64,000 nucleotides of DNA, taken from positions 2,170,001-2,234,000 of the forward strand of contig MJGA01000003.1 of assembly GCA_001910725.1 (NCBI GenBank). The letters run 5' to 3'. Shown in pieces: positions 46,201-58,451 of this stretch. A program made the translations under genes and the position numbers. The first letter of the stretch is position 1. The number at the start of each line of letters is the position of its first letter. The notes beneath the pieces are model-generated. The model had not been told where the DNA came from and made no database searches. It saw only the letters and a list, made by a program, of their open reading frames with translations. This DNA is from Phanerodontia chrysosporium (lineage: Eukaryota; Basidiomycota; Agaricomycetes; Polyporales; Phanerochaetaceae).

Positions 46201-48162
46201 TCGGGCTTGATGGCAATTGCTTTGCCATATAGACTAGGTGATCGTGTTAAGTATTTGTTCCCATCACAAGGTCACTGTGGCTCACTTTATCGCCTCCTCA
46301 AGATTACCTTGGTCCTTGTAAAGCGAACCAAGGTTCGTCAGGAGGTGAGGGTGATTCGGATCCATCTGGAGCCCTGCGGTGTAATATATGCGCGCTAGTG
46401 CCGCGCCTGTGATTCCGGTGAGTTCACCGGTTGGCTCCATGGGCGGGACAGCGGTCGACATGCTCGAGAGCACGATGCCCATATTGTTGTATGTGGATGG
46501 CGACGGGGATAGCGACAACGCCAGGTAGTAGAACATGATCGACAGCGAATGATTCACGTTCAAAGTACCACTGAAGCCGGGGACAGACACTTCATTAGAC
46601 GAGAGGTCTTGGTAGCGTTTGGCCAGCGCCAATAGTATCGTACCAGTCATCAAGTTCGTCTCTTGACGTATCGCATCCGAAGGAGGCTTATATCGCCCGT
46701 CGCCATCTGTCTCGGTGCAGATACCGGGAAGTGTCCCAGAAGTCCTCGGGAACAACAGCGGGGGTAGACGGGCGACTTGCTCAGGAAGCAAGAGAAGGAA
46801 TGGCAGCGCATTGCCGCCAATGTGCATGATCGCTGTGAGGACTCGGTCGCCTGAAGCGCGTACGGCGTCGAACAAATTGATGCCGGACGTCAGCAGGCCA
46901 GAAATCGTGGCATTCTCTGCCAGATCGATACTCCGCGACAACTCGGGCGACAGGGCGCCGTTCGGCGAAGATTGTAGGATGAACATGGCGACGAAACCAG
47001 CCAAGATCAGCTCCCTGCTGGTGTAACCTGTACCAGACGCGAACAGAGTCGGGGGCGAGATGACGAGTTCGAGGGCTCGAAAATAAGTGGAGACGACGGC
47101 TAGGGAATCCGGTGAAGTCATTCCTTGAATCGTAGCGCTGGTGAGCAGCACCTTCTGAAACCTAGGAATATCTCTTGCGGAGAGAGTATGCGTCAAACGT
47201 CCGTCAGGGGCGATGATTCTACGCTGAACAAATACGCAGACGTCGAGAGCTCGTGCATATAGCACAGAGCTCTGATTCTTGTCACGTGAGTTCTGAGCCA
47301 GTGTGAACAGCAGGCTCAACAAATTGTCCTGGAGGTACTGTGAGAAAACCTGTCACCGTAGTCGTTTGTGACGTACAATTGCATCCCAATAGGTCGGGTG
47401 TGCTTGGATGGCTTTCCACCACCAATCGTACGCCTTGTCATTTTGGCCCATCGCTTTCATGGTTGTTCCAATATTGTTCATGGCCTCAGCCTGCGCAGAA
47501 ATCAGTCAGTCGCGGAAGCTTGTTGCACATTTTGAGATGAGGTCGACTTTACACATTCGGGTTTGATCCGTAGCATCTCTTGACTGACGCTGAGGCTCCC
47601 ATTGTAGTCGCCCAGCGAATGGAGCGTGCAGGCCAAGAGAAGTAGAATGGGGAGGTCTTCGGGGTGTAAGGAGCGCAACGTAGTGAGAAGCGGCAGTAAT
47701 TGAAGTCTGAAGACTTGCTCGGAAGAGGTTGGTGTAGGGAGCGTATTAACGAGAGGGACCGGTGTGAGTCCGATGTTGGGGCGTTGAACGCTGCCGTATA
47801 TATAATAGGCATATGCGAGGAGAGCGTCGCGACTCAGGCTGCTCGCAAAGGGATTTGGGATGGATACACGCGTCTCCGCCGGCTGTGGAAGCCCTTGTGG
47901 CTGGTCGAGAGCCGGATGCGCTGGCATGGCGCCAAGCACGGTGTCTACGATGGCGGTAAATACCTCCGGCATGCAAGGCGAGGTTCCTGGACGGCGACAT
48001 ACCTGGAGGACGCGGGAGGGCTGACCCGTCAGCAGGCGCAAGCGGCTGGGTGGTGAGGACCTCGTCGTGGAAGGCATGGATGGAGGGGCCCTCTGAGGCG
48101 GCGAAGGTGGATGCGATGGGCGGGTAGTCTGAGGCGGACATGTCGTGTTCGGAGGCAGCCAT
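43242..48162 (-). CDS. O-GlcNAc transferase-like protein (TPR plus glycosyltransferase family 41)
   Basis: Starts at 48162 (MAASEHDMSASDYPPIASTF) in a good ATG context. The N-terminal half holds TPR-type helices (LPILLLLACTLHSLGDYNGS; YYTAGLQMDPNHPHLLTNLG; DYYRRAVELNPDLPEAVCGL). The catalytic half carries GT41 blocks: NHPLSHLMQSVFGMHDRS, VFMYTTSPWDGTSYRP, VNLGGYTKGARNDVFAARP, PVQIQLIGYAGTLGAGWCDY, and near the end WPGTPVLTFPKHRHKMCSRV with ASMVNATGFGDQMIV. The enzyme would attach GlcNAc from UDP-GlcNAc to Ser/Thr of nucleocytoplasmic proteins. The first intron (58 nt, donor GTCCTC) is the simplest way to link the N-terminus to CMPEVFTAIVDTVLGA. Near 43308-43313 the frame breaks: EWEACQ must continue as GPEKDSGCIWVQDDDPVKVV, ending at TGA 43242-43244. 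One G is missing in GGGCCC. Confidence 0.85.
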
Positions 48163-50018
48163 GGTCGCACATGGGGAGCTGGAGGACAGAGAGACGGGCG
48201 GACGGAGGGCGAGAGGGCGAGGTCGCAGGCACGGAGCTGGAAAAAACGCCGGCGAGGACGGAAAGCAGCGAACATTGAAATTATATACCGAAAGTGCAGG
48301 AAATTGGGACTGGGCGAGTGCGTCTCGCTGCGAGATACTATGACGTACCATGCCGCGGGGTCTCTGCCGCAACTCAGCCACCCCACTTTCACGCTCCGCC
48401 GCGCCCCGATTGCTGCCGCCTCCAACTCCGACGCGAGGGCTGTCTCGGCCTGCTCGAGCGCACTGCAGGCGGGGCCAGCAGAGGCCAGCGGGGGCCAGCG
48501 GAGGCCAGCAGGGGGCCCGGGTGGCAGAGGCTGCGACCCAACGCACACAGCCGGCCCCACACCGTCCAGGCCTCGCGAGGTTTCCATCGTCTTCGCACGA
48601 ACATGTCTCGGGATGCGGACGTGGCTGCAGCACGCACCCCGTGGACGACACCATCCAGATCAGGAAGGTGTTGTCGTTCATCACGAAGCTGTGTGGGCCA
48701 GTGTGGACGCCTCGAGGCACCCACTACAAATTCAGGGCCCGGCCTGTCCTCTGCTCTTCCTCCGTTACCCCGCATTCCCTGCCCCGCATCTCCTGGTCTC
48801 TCTAGTAAATCCGTGCCAACCTCGCCGTCCTCGAGGTCCAGCGTCATCGATGCGCCCCACCACCACCCTCCAGGCCGCCATACGCACCGATAATGTTTGC
48901 AACAAGGCCGCAGGCACACGTTCGCAAAGCCGCCTGCGATCGGTCCAAGGATGCGCCCTTTGATCCTGCCAGCGAGCTGTCGATCACTCTGGATCACCTC
49001 GATTCGCGCAACCAGCGTTGCGGCCTCTAGAGACCCGGAAACCATGCATTGCTCAACCAGGTCTCCCTATACCGTCCCGTACCTTTCCACGCGTCCTCGT
49101 ACCTGGCCCTTGCCCGCGCTTGCCCACAACAACCAGGGACCACGCCCAAATGCTGCTCGGTCTCTTACAGGCAGAAGGTATTCCCACCCCCGCTTCGTCC
49201 GGACATCGGAGGCCCGCCCGTGTGCTACACTGCAGCCGCGTCGCTCCTCCCGCCAGGCCGCCAGGTCCTTGGCGGCCCCTCGGCGTCGCGGCGGCCACGG
49301 TCTGCCCGGTTCCCCGAAACCAGCCCGCGTGCCGCACGTTCACTACGTGCCTTTCAATGTAGATCAGACGCTCGGTGCGCCGCGACACGTCGCACCAAAG
49401 CACATGCGTCGCCGTCGCTGACATCGTCCAAAGACCTCGTCATCAAACCAATGGATCGAAGACATTGCCCGCAAGGCACGAACATGTACAGCTCGCATTA
49501 ATATCAGCTAACTGAGCGGATCTGTAATAGTACTGTCAGGCACACTAGTCTATGGATACATATAGTGCAATAATGATACCCAGATCTCATGTCCGAGGGC
49601 TATAGCCTTGGCACCCCCAGGACCCGATCATCCCGCCTTCCGTAATATCTTGCCTCGACAAACTCGCGTCGGAGCCGTGCTCGAGCACACATAGAGCTCA
49701 CGGCCCAGACTGTCGCCGGCAGTGTCTCCGATCACAGTTTAGTGTCCGTGCTTGCTACCCCGCGACCCTGCCACTGCAGAGTCCAGACCGGCTTCCTGGG
49801 TGACGGCGGTGAGGCCTCGGGCGTGGCGAGCACACGCAAGCTCGCAGGCGCGTTGCAGATCTTCCAGGAGATAGAGTGAAGGATGACTCCAGTGATCCGC
49901 ACGCCGCTGTCATCTTGAGGGCGACCGCGAGGATGACGATCCCTCCAAGAACGTGCCGCTGGTAGGATCTACGTCGATCTCGATCTGCATATGAGATACC
50001 ACTTAGCCCATTTTGCAA
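48163..50018. other. GC-rich region without a recognisable gene
   Basis: About 1.86 kb between the start of the GT41 gene and the stop of REV3. It includes the GT41 promoter, a 10-bp minisatellite at 48471-48515, and several overlapping open frames on both strands that are Arg/Pro/Ala-rich. A 45-codon plus-strand ORF at about 48893-49030 (containing AACDRSKDAPFDPASELSIT) reads more like protein than its surroundings and could be an exon or a gene fragment. I cannot assign it. The AT-rich part at 49500-49600 may be a transcript end. Confidence 0.4.
48471..48515 (+). repeat. 10-bp tandem repeat (GC-rich minisatellite), four units
   Basis: Four consecutive 10-mers: ggggccagca, gaggccagcg, ggggccagcg and gaggccagca, followed by ggggg. 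They alternate GGGG/GAGG starts, so a 20-bp unit repeated twice is an equal description. It lies upstream of the GT41 gene. Confidence 0.85.
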
Positions 50019-53000
50019 TCAAGTTCCTTGGCTAGAAATGGTTACCTGGACGTTCTCCTCGATATCCTCAGTCTCCTCCACCGTGCTCTCAGCCTCGTCC
50101 ATATGCAACTCGATCAGTTCCTCGACAATCTCATGCATCGCTTGCATCGTCTCGGTCTTGTGTTCGAGCTTCTTCCGCTCGAACAGCCACGGACAGTCCA
50201 GCGACTCGCAGCGCACAGGCTCTGCCTGCGGAATGCCCGAGCACGACGCGCAGGTGAGATGGACGTTCGCCAGCCGCTGCTCCGTCCTGTGCACCTTCGC
50301 GAGCAGCCTCCCAATCGTCTCCTGCGGACGGTAGAAACACACCGCACACATCGCTGCACCCATCGCCAAAATCAGCACAACACGGCCCCATAGAAGCCCA
50401 AACGCGTGTAGCGCACCGGTGTCCTCCTCCGTCGGCGCGCCGCACGTCACGCAGCGCGCACTCAGGAAGTGCTCGTCGATCTTGAACCGGCTGATGAGCG
50501 CCTGCTGCCGCGCCCGCTTGCGCGGCGTGAGCAGCAGCGCGTCCGCAGGCTCGTCGGCACGCAGCGCACGTGGCATTTCGTCGTACCACGCGCGCACGTC
50601 CGCGCCGACGAGGTTGAAGATGCGCTCGAGTGGCGGGATGAGCACGCGCGTGATGTAGTAGTGCGCGTCGAGCCGCTGCTGCCTGTTCCTTCGTCAGCCG
50701 TTGGCCATGGGCGGGCAACAGGTGGGCACTCACCCGTCGTTGAGCACGACGTCTGGGGGTACCGCGCGGTCGACGAGGCGCGTGCCGGGCTCGCCGCGGA
50801 CGATGACGTACGGCACGCGGTCGCCGTATTGAATCTCATCGTTCGGGTCTTCGAGCATGCGTCGTGTGGCGACCGCTACGCCCGGAGGCGGAGGTCCCTC
50901 GTTGCTGTATGTACCGAGCCGCACCTCCTTCGCGAATATGAAGTCCTGCAGGGACACTCGGTTTTCGAGGATCTGTGCCCAGGTAGTGCAGCAGTAGTCC
51001 TTTACTTGGCTGAGATCCTGAGTCCTGAAGAGGATCCTGGATGCGAAGCAATGAATGCTATGAAAACAGTGGATGCCGGGAAACGCTTACTTGAGGCAAG
51101 TCTCGACCATCTTTTGCTGGGCCGGCACGCCATCTCGCCTCACCGTTTCGATACCTTGGCATCAAATCCTGGCTCTTGCTCATCCGGGGTTTCGTACTTG
51201 TAGCCGACATAGCGCTTTTTGGCCAACAGTACGCAAGGTAGGTACACCTGACAACAGGCGTCAGTGCATAACTCGGCGCTTCCCTTGTATAACCCTACCT
51301 TTTCGAACTTGAGCTTGATAGGCGCAGGATTCGTGGCGGTCACCGTGTCGGCGATGTCCTGGCCGATGCGGAATGCCTGGTCCTTCGTCTTGCCCCGGAG
51401 GTATATGAAAAGAGAGTCGGTGTCACCGTACACAACCTTTGCTCCCCACTTTGGAGTAGAATCAATCAGTCTAATGGCCTAGGACTCGGAATGTCAGACG
51501 TGAGTGATTCCATTAGAAGATGCGTCAAACCTTCTCCAGGGTCTCTCTGCCAGTCTGGACGATCGCATCGGCAATCTCGACGGCGGGCATGCGGCCTGAA
51601 AACGTCGCGCTCGTGTAACCGTATGTGACGTTGGCGATAAATTTGAGCGATAACTGCCTTGCTTCCAGAACCCTAGACAGAGCCTGGCATTTCGAGATCA
51701 CTGCCTGTACTGCAGATCGCGGCGAGAGATGACATACCTTGTCATCTTTGACCAATTTCATCGCTTGCTTAACCATCACCCGAGTGTCCAGTAGTTCCGT
51801 AAGCATACGGCCGAGTAACCCCTTCCGGACCACAGGTTTCACGAAGATCATGCCATTCGGCGATACTAGTTATTGTTATGTCAGCGACAACATTATCGAA
51901 GGCGGCAGAAACGTACTGTTGATGTAGTCCTTGAGTGCATCGAGAAGCTCGGGCGGCTGGTCCAATTCGGACACACCGAACTTGTTCTGGCCCTTGAACT
52001 TGGTGACGCGGCCGAGACAGGTAGAATAGCAATAATTATATGCGATCATTACCGACGGATATAATGACTGGAAGTCGAGAACCACCAACGGGCTGCTATA
52101 GAAGGCGGATAGGGGCTCCATAATGAGTGGCATGCATTCGGCTGCGTTTTGTTTGCCGACCTGCATATATGTTGAGAAGAATCTATGCATCAGACAGGGT
52201 GAACTTACGTCTTGTTTACTTGGAGAAAGCAAGACGAAGCTCTCGGGCTTCGCGATCCGAAACATGAACGACTCTACTTTGAACTGGGATCCCCTACTGA
52301 GGACCGAGAAGAAGTCGACACCGAAAACACGAGCAAACTCCCTATGAGCAAGGCGTCAATGCAGTGTTTGCGAGCATATATTGCCACACGTACGAATTCT
52401 TGGCGATTACCTCCGCCACCTCCAGCATCTCCACAACCATGGTTGCCCGCCCAAGGTAATACTGTATCAGACGCGAGGCATGCTCCGGTACCTCGCTCTG
52501 GTACCATTCCGTAAGCGTGCTAGGAGAATACCGCGGCGTTCTGGAAAGATCGTAGGTCAGCCACATGTGCGCGCCACAGGGCGCCTGGGACGAACCGTCT
52601 GCGAAGGACATGGAACACAGCATTCTCCAGCGAATAGCTGGACAAGCTGAGCTCAGACCGCATGATGCGCCACAGATTGAGGACGTGACGGCCAATGACC
52701 CGGAACGTCGAAGTTGTTCGAAGACCCCACTGTTCGCTTTGCCACGCACTAGCCCTGCCGGGTGCACGCGAGATTTGCTCCCCGAAGTCAAGACCTAGGA
52801 TGCAAAGAGTGAGTAATTTGCACAGTCAAGAAAGATACCAGAGAGTTGTACCGTAAGTGCCAGCACGCGCTGAAAGATAGCCCCAAGAGCCAGCTTGCAC
52901 GTCCCATCCCACAAGGATGTCAGGGTCGAGATCGTGAACGATGTCAACGACCCGATTGATAAGATCCAGTTCCGATTCCACGGATTCGAAATGCCAGTTG

Positions 53001-55914
53001 CGGAGCCTTCGTGGAGCAAGCTGAGCATTGCTCAGGAGCAGGATGCCCGTCTCGCACTGGAACGGTACGTTGTGGTCTGCCCTCGGGTAATTCGAGTCAT
53101 ACAGGGCGTAGAAGACTGCGACAGCCTCGTCTAGACCTGGGTCAGGAAGCTTGCCCTGCCGTGACGGAGCTGCTGTAGATGAGTCGCGAGCTGACTCCAG
53201 AGCGCAAACCACGTACCGAAGACTTCGATGGATAGCGCAGTCATTCCTCCTTTGTCTCGAGCAACAGGTCGCGTTGGCGGGGATGCTTTCATCCCATACC
53301 GATTTACCTGAGTCGGACCCGCAATCTAGGTAACATTTCAGACACCACTATTAGACGCGATGCGGCGCAATGGGCACACTACACACCTGAGAGCTATTCT
53401 TTCTTCTTGACATATCGCTTTCAGGCGGATGGGTTTCTAGCCAGAGTTGGGTCTGCTTCACGCTTGGAGGAGTACCAGCATATTCCCAGCCATAGACATT
53501 CGTGGCGTCCAGTTTGCAGCACTAGTAGAGGGACCATGGCCGCGCCACTCTTCCAAGGTTCCTATGCCGGTGCCGCCTTTGAGTTGATACAGGAGCCCTG
53601 CGTACTCGCGAGCATGTTCGGGTGCGTCGTCTTCGTTCGAGTAGAACGGATCTCGGTACACTTTCGCCGGTACGCCATACTCTTCGAGGGTCGCTAGCAA
53701 TTCAGAGGTAGTCGGTGGCTGTGGATGGTATTCGTAGCTCCTGATGCCAGACGATGACCTAGGCATTGCTCGAGGAAAGGGTGTTCCTTTAGGTAAGGCG
53801 GTAGCCTGAGACGACCGGGCAACGGGTGTGCGGACGCCTGACAATTCAACCTTGCGACGCTTGTGAGGACGAGGGGTCTCTGGTAATTCCACGAAGTAGG
53901 ATTCCGGGACGCTAGAAGGCCTCTCAGCACCCTCATCTCCATGGCGCTCTGACGGCTGGATTAAGGGTGTGGGCTTCACAAGGTAGGGCGTCCTATCAAG
54001 AATCTCTCTGGAGCATAGTATTTCAATATCACTGCAGCCTGTAACATAATTATACTTGCCCGGTCTCGAACTTCCGCATTGACTCGTCCAAAAAGGGATT
54101 GTCCGCCGACAAGTCCACAACAGGTCCTCCTTCTGCATCCCTCAGGATTTCATGATCTAGGAAGGGATTCTCGGCTGAGAGGTCAACGACAGGCCCATGG
54201 ATGATTGGAGACAGTGGTCGCAATGTAGCGGTAGAGAGCCTAAAACATGACGCCACGTCTTCGTTACTCGCCCTGTACAACGAAGCAATTTCGGTGACCT
54301 ACGTATCGGATGTCTCGCTCCGCTCGGTAGAATCGCGCCCATCGCTACAGGAGAGATTAGCAAACGTTCTCGTTGTGTGGATTTTGTCACGTACGCTGGT
54401 AGCTGGCCCCACGCATCTTTGAAGGGGTTCGCATGCCTTAGCGAAGACGGAGTATCCAACACTTCAGACCTGGTAGCGACATTAGTTGCTACCCAGCACG
54501 CGACCGATCATGCGCGTACCGTTGCTTCTCTCTTGGCTTCACTGGAGTCTTCTCTTCGTACTCCTGCTCTGGTGGGAGGCCCTCTTCGGCCGCACGCTCA
54601 GCCTCAGCGACATCGTCTTTCTCAATGATATCTTCCTGACGCTGGGCCCACTCGAGCTCCTCATGTTCAACCAAGCTGCTCAGCTCTTGGCTTGATAGTA
54701 TCGACTCGTCGACATCAGCTTCCGTCGGACGGTTCAGCGCCTGACTAGTCTGGCCCGTCGCGAGGGCATGGAAGGGGTTTTCTTCCGGAGTCTGCTGCCT
54801 TTGCCCGGGCTGGGGTCCGTGTGTTCCTTGTTGCTCCGTCTGGGCGTCCATGTTCGATGTTCATCTTCCCAAAGAGCCTCAACGCTCTCGAATGTGGTCA
54901 TTACCCAGCGTTCCCATGGCTGCTCCTCATTCGTGTACTGTGGTAGCGGTTGCGCCTGCTCGAGGCGCTTCCGAAATTCGTCCCACCAACGCGTCTCTGC
55001 GCTCCATCCGCCACCTGGCCCTCGCGACTCTTTGCTAGGGTCTTTCGGCGTGGGAGGGGACGGCGACAGACCGCGCTCTGTCCGGCGGCGGCGCTCGTCT
55101 TCCCATAGCTCGCGCACACTTAAGACAACGGGCTCGTCTGGGAGCGGTGGCGTAGGGATTGTGAGTTTGTGGTTGGTGTTGCGAGCAGCAAGTTTGTGGC
55201 GGTTGAGGATCTGATGCCCGGCAACGTCCAGTTCAAGCGGCATGCGGGTTTGGCGGTAGTACGGCGAGGGCTTGTAGGAGAATTGCAGCTCCTCGTCTTC
55301 GTCCTCTCCTCGGACCCACACTTCTGCGAGGTCGATCCAGCCGCAGCCGTACAGTCCAAAATCACACATGAACTGGAGGGGGAAGCTCAGATGACTTTCG
55401 TATATCCTAAATCGCGTCTTCATGACAGTTCCAGAACGCATTAGAGTGACTGCGCGGTTCAGAAGCGCGGGGTCAGCGAGGTGGACCTTGAGGAAGGGGG
55501 AGTACGACGCGTGGAAGCCATAGAAGTGGACGCCCTTGACGAGGACAACTGCGCGCACAAACTGAGATTTCGGTGAGTTGGGATTGCGTTTCAAGGATAA
55601 GGCGATAGCATGGCTCAAGGAATGGCTTAGTTTCGCGATGTACTTATTTACTGCGAAGGACTTCAATATGAACAACCGCTAGATGATGGTGAAGACTCAC
55701 CAGTCTCGGGTTTTACTTCCCCGTCGTATTCAACAAAAAAGTAGGGATACACTTGATGTACATGGAGGCACGCCTTCTTTCCAACCGACGACTCGCCGTA
55801 TATGCGTAGGACTGGTACCCTTGGCAAGGTTGTGTTGTCGAGAGGGCCGGCCGGTTCGACGATGTAGTCAATCTGGTTGATGCGAACGCGCAGGTTAGGC
55901 TCTTGTTCGTCCAT
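50019..55914 (-). CDS. REV3: DNA polymerase zeta catalytic subunit REV3
   Basis: Starts at 55914 (MDEQEPNLRVRINQIDYIVE). The N-terminal block has YGESSVGKKACLHVHQVYPY. The next exon opens VNKYIAKLSHSLSHAIALSL and includes FMCDFGLYGCGWIDL. A long disordered linker follows, then the REV3-specific GVPAKVYRDPFYSNEDD and EYAGLLYQLKGGTGIGTLEE. The exonuclease-like region reads DIVHDLDPDILVGWDVQ. The polymerase motifs are LDFQSLYPSVMIAYNYCYST (region II, about 52.07 kb) and YGDTDSLF (region I, about 51.42 kb). The C-terminus has two cysteine pairs (CVTC; CAVC) for zinc, and the CASC...CESLDC cluster that binds 4Fe-4S and the Rev7/Pol31 partners. It extends primers past DNA lesions in translesion synthesis. 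One frame break lies between about 54780 and 54872. The last intron before CAVC has donor GTGCGC. Confidence 0.92.
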
Positions 55915-56189
55915 TAGATATTATAGCTCGTCACAGCATGATAAATACGATGAAGGAAGGGACAGGGCATGTTGAGACCCTGTGCGTCGCGAGAGAGCCG
56001 CGTCGAACACAATGAGACGTGACGTGACACGATCAGGTGCGAATACGTCACGCATTCGTCACCGCGAGAGCCTGAGAGTTGCCTGTGGCTGCTCGAACGC
56101 AATCGAGTGTGTCAGGGTGTGGGGAGCTTCCGCAAGGGGGAGTATATTCTATGTAGTACATGATATTAATTTGCCGTCTTGGTTCTCGC

Positions 56190-57263
56190 TTACACCCTCG
56201 AGGCAGTCGCAACGGCGGTGCCGTCAGTCGCGGTAATAACTTGCTGGCCAACCCAGGTTTCGCCTCCAGCAAGTGTAACGAAGCCCCGGACATATCCAGG
56301 TTCAACGCAGATGTACTTCTCCCTGACCGCAATGTCAACACGTTCCTCATAGGTCCAATGACGACGACTTACCATCCACCATCTTCCATATCCCCAATCT
56401 TCGAGCCAGCTTCCGCTGAGGGTTCCACACAACAACGTCCTTCAAATTTCTTGTCTTTACCTCGACACCACCTCCAGGCCAAACCACCTGGTACTTCCCA
56501 CCGGCGTTCTCATAGACGGAATCAGTAAACTTCTTGACGTCCACGCCCGGCCTAGTCTCGGTCTTGGGTTGCGCCTTGAGTTCATCAGTAGGTTCTGTCT
56601 TGTCGTAGTAGGTAATGCCTTGCAGCGGAGTGACAAGAGTGTTGTTCGCAGGGGCGCGAATGTAGTTGTGGAAGAGCGCCTGGAACACAAAGGTCGCGGA
56701 CCCGGGCGTGCCTGTGTTCTTGACGTGCAGATCGGTGCTCAGCTGATGCTCAGCAAGCGTGACGACGTATGCCAACTCGAATGACTTGTCAAACTTGGCC
56801 TTGATGCTGTCGTTTGGCAGGAGTGCTACATCGTGAGGTGGTCAGCTGTATGCTCTTTCAGTTGAGTCATGACACTCACTCAAGCGGACCGAGACACCGG
56901 CTTCATTGTCCATTACAACATCACTGAATGACCAGACCTCACTCCTGGCGAACCCATGCTGAGGAAGCTGCGCGTGCTCTGGGTGGGAAGGAGCTCCAAA
57001 GCAGGGGAACACGACCGGGATACCGCCACGGACGGGCTTGCTGCCATCGAGAGCAGCTTTACCAGAGACAAACAGTCGCTCCTTTGGTGCGGGGTCGGTG
57101 GCAGACCCAGACTTCCAGGAGATTACTGTGGCGCCGTAGAGGAGGATCTCTGCAGACGCGCCCTGCAAGGACAGTTCAGTGTGACCACGGGATGATGAAG
57201 CGCGATCCAGACTACCTTGGGGTGCTTGAGGATGACCTTGTCCTGGGATTGTTCAACGGGCAT
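56190..57263 (-). CDS. Glucose-6-phosphate 1-epimerase (aldose 1-epimerase family)
   Basis: Exons 57263-57216, 57162-56880, 56825-56373 and 56322-56190. It opens MPVEQSQDKVILKHPK, joined to GASAEILLYGATVISWKSGS, which matches yeast YMR099C-type hexose-6-phosphate mutarotases. The conserved parts are GGIPVVFPCFG, LPQHGFARSEVWSF, FVFQALFHNYI and the C-terminal CVEPGYVRGFVTLAGGETWV. It interconverts alpha and beta glucose-6-phosphate in the cytosol. The frame breaks near 56413-56418: VVVWNPQ must be followed by EAGSKIGDMEDGG. Exon 3 is 453 nt, while flanking phases require 454, so one missing base (probably G) is quantitatively supported. The stop is TAA at 56190-56192. Confidence 0.9.
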
Positions 57264-57325
57264 GGTAATGCGTTCAAATAGCAACCAAGTGGTTCTGTGT
57301 GTAGGGTGAAGAGCGCTTTGGAAGG

Positions 57326-57337
57326 CCCTTTATAATC
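57326..57337 (-). promoter_or_regulatory. TATA-like box of the epimerase gene
   Basis: On the minus strand the sequence gattataaaggg lies about 65 bp upstream of the ATG at 57263, a usual spacing for a fungal TATA element. No other core element was identified. Confidence 0.5.
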
Positions 57338-58451
57338 CATCGTATCGCGAAGGCAGGGTGTCGATGAGCGGCGCGGTGCGCCGAGATGACGACATAACTT
57401 CGCACTTGGAAGGCGTTTCCCACGTCTCTGGGCTGTTACCGGGTGACCGGCAGTGACCGACCTTTCCCCATCCCACTGCCACGTCTTTGGATGCCGTCGT
57501 CTTCTGTCCACATCTCGCCCAGCAATGGTCTCAAGCTAATGTGCAGCTACCGGCACGCATGTCGTCTAGCCATGGGATGATATTCGAAGATATGCAAGCA
57601 GCCTGTATTGGTTCATGACTTGGCTTGGAACCCCATGCCCTACGTTACAGACAGTCTAGTAACAAACACGATCGAGCATCGCTCAAGCTATCTCATGCAA
57701 TGCAGTTCAATACCAAACGACGGACCGCGCGTGGTGGTCTCGAGCCGGGCAGTGTGAGCTCTGGCATCGTCTCAGATGTGTCGGCTGCCCTCCGTGCTCC
57801 ATGTGCGGCGAGACGGAAGCCACGCAAAGATAGGCACGCAGGATACATTGGCAAATTGACCATTTAGGCTACATCACAGAGACAAGCAGAATAGCTGGAG
57901 ACCTTGCATGCGCTGTTGGTAGCGATATCGCAACGGAATACGACGGGTGTAGCGGGTACAGGCATCTGACTGTTCTCCTTGCGATTGCGCATAGGAACCC
58001 GTCTAATTTTTGGACATCCCTTCTCTTTGTGAGAAGCTTGGCTGCCCCGCCGCATGTACAGTTCGTAGAGAATGAGTTACTCTGTGCACGATGTCCTACG
58101 CTTTGTGTGCCGCTATGCTTTTTGTACCGAACTAGATTTGCAGTATTCGATGTTGTTCAGACGACTCAAGTACCGTACAGGTCGTCAGCTGTGAAAATCG
58201 GCGTTGAGCTGGACATGAGATCAGGTCTGTACGCCAGCGGATAGCACGATGATCGTTGATGCCAAACAAAGTCGTCAACTCCCGTCTGGGTAACTGCCTC
58301 GTTTCGTTCATCACCACTGCAGAGTGAGACAGCCTTCATTTTACACCATATCCTCCTCTCACTCTTATTCCATATCACTCGCTCAGGCCTATATCCTGGT
58401 ACCTAAACCCGGCTTAGATTCACTGGTCGTCAACAACACACATCGCCCGAT
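57338..58451. other. Intergenic region, divergent promoters of epimerase and PP2A-A genes
   Basis: About 1.1 kb without a credible gene. Short open frames (for example 57625-57867) have no homology that I recognise. The last 150 bp before 58452 are AT-richer and pyrimidine-rich, consistent with the leader of the PP2A scaffold gene. Confidence 0.4.

Noticed and set aside
47990..48060. A frameshift in the N-terminus of the GT41 gene
   Set aside because: A 58-nt intron with a GCTGAC branch-like site and CTCCAG acceptor restores the frame, so no missing base is needed here.
47746..48720. A 324-codon minus-strand frame extending the GT41 protein upstream of 48162
   Set aside because: The part upstream of MAASEHDMS is Cys/Pro/Ala-rich and overlaps the minisatellite; an ATG in good context at 48162 fits better. 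It may contain 5' leader only.
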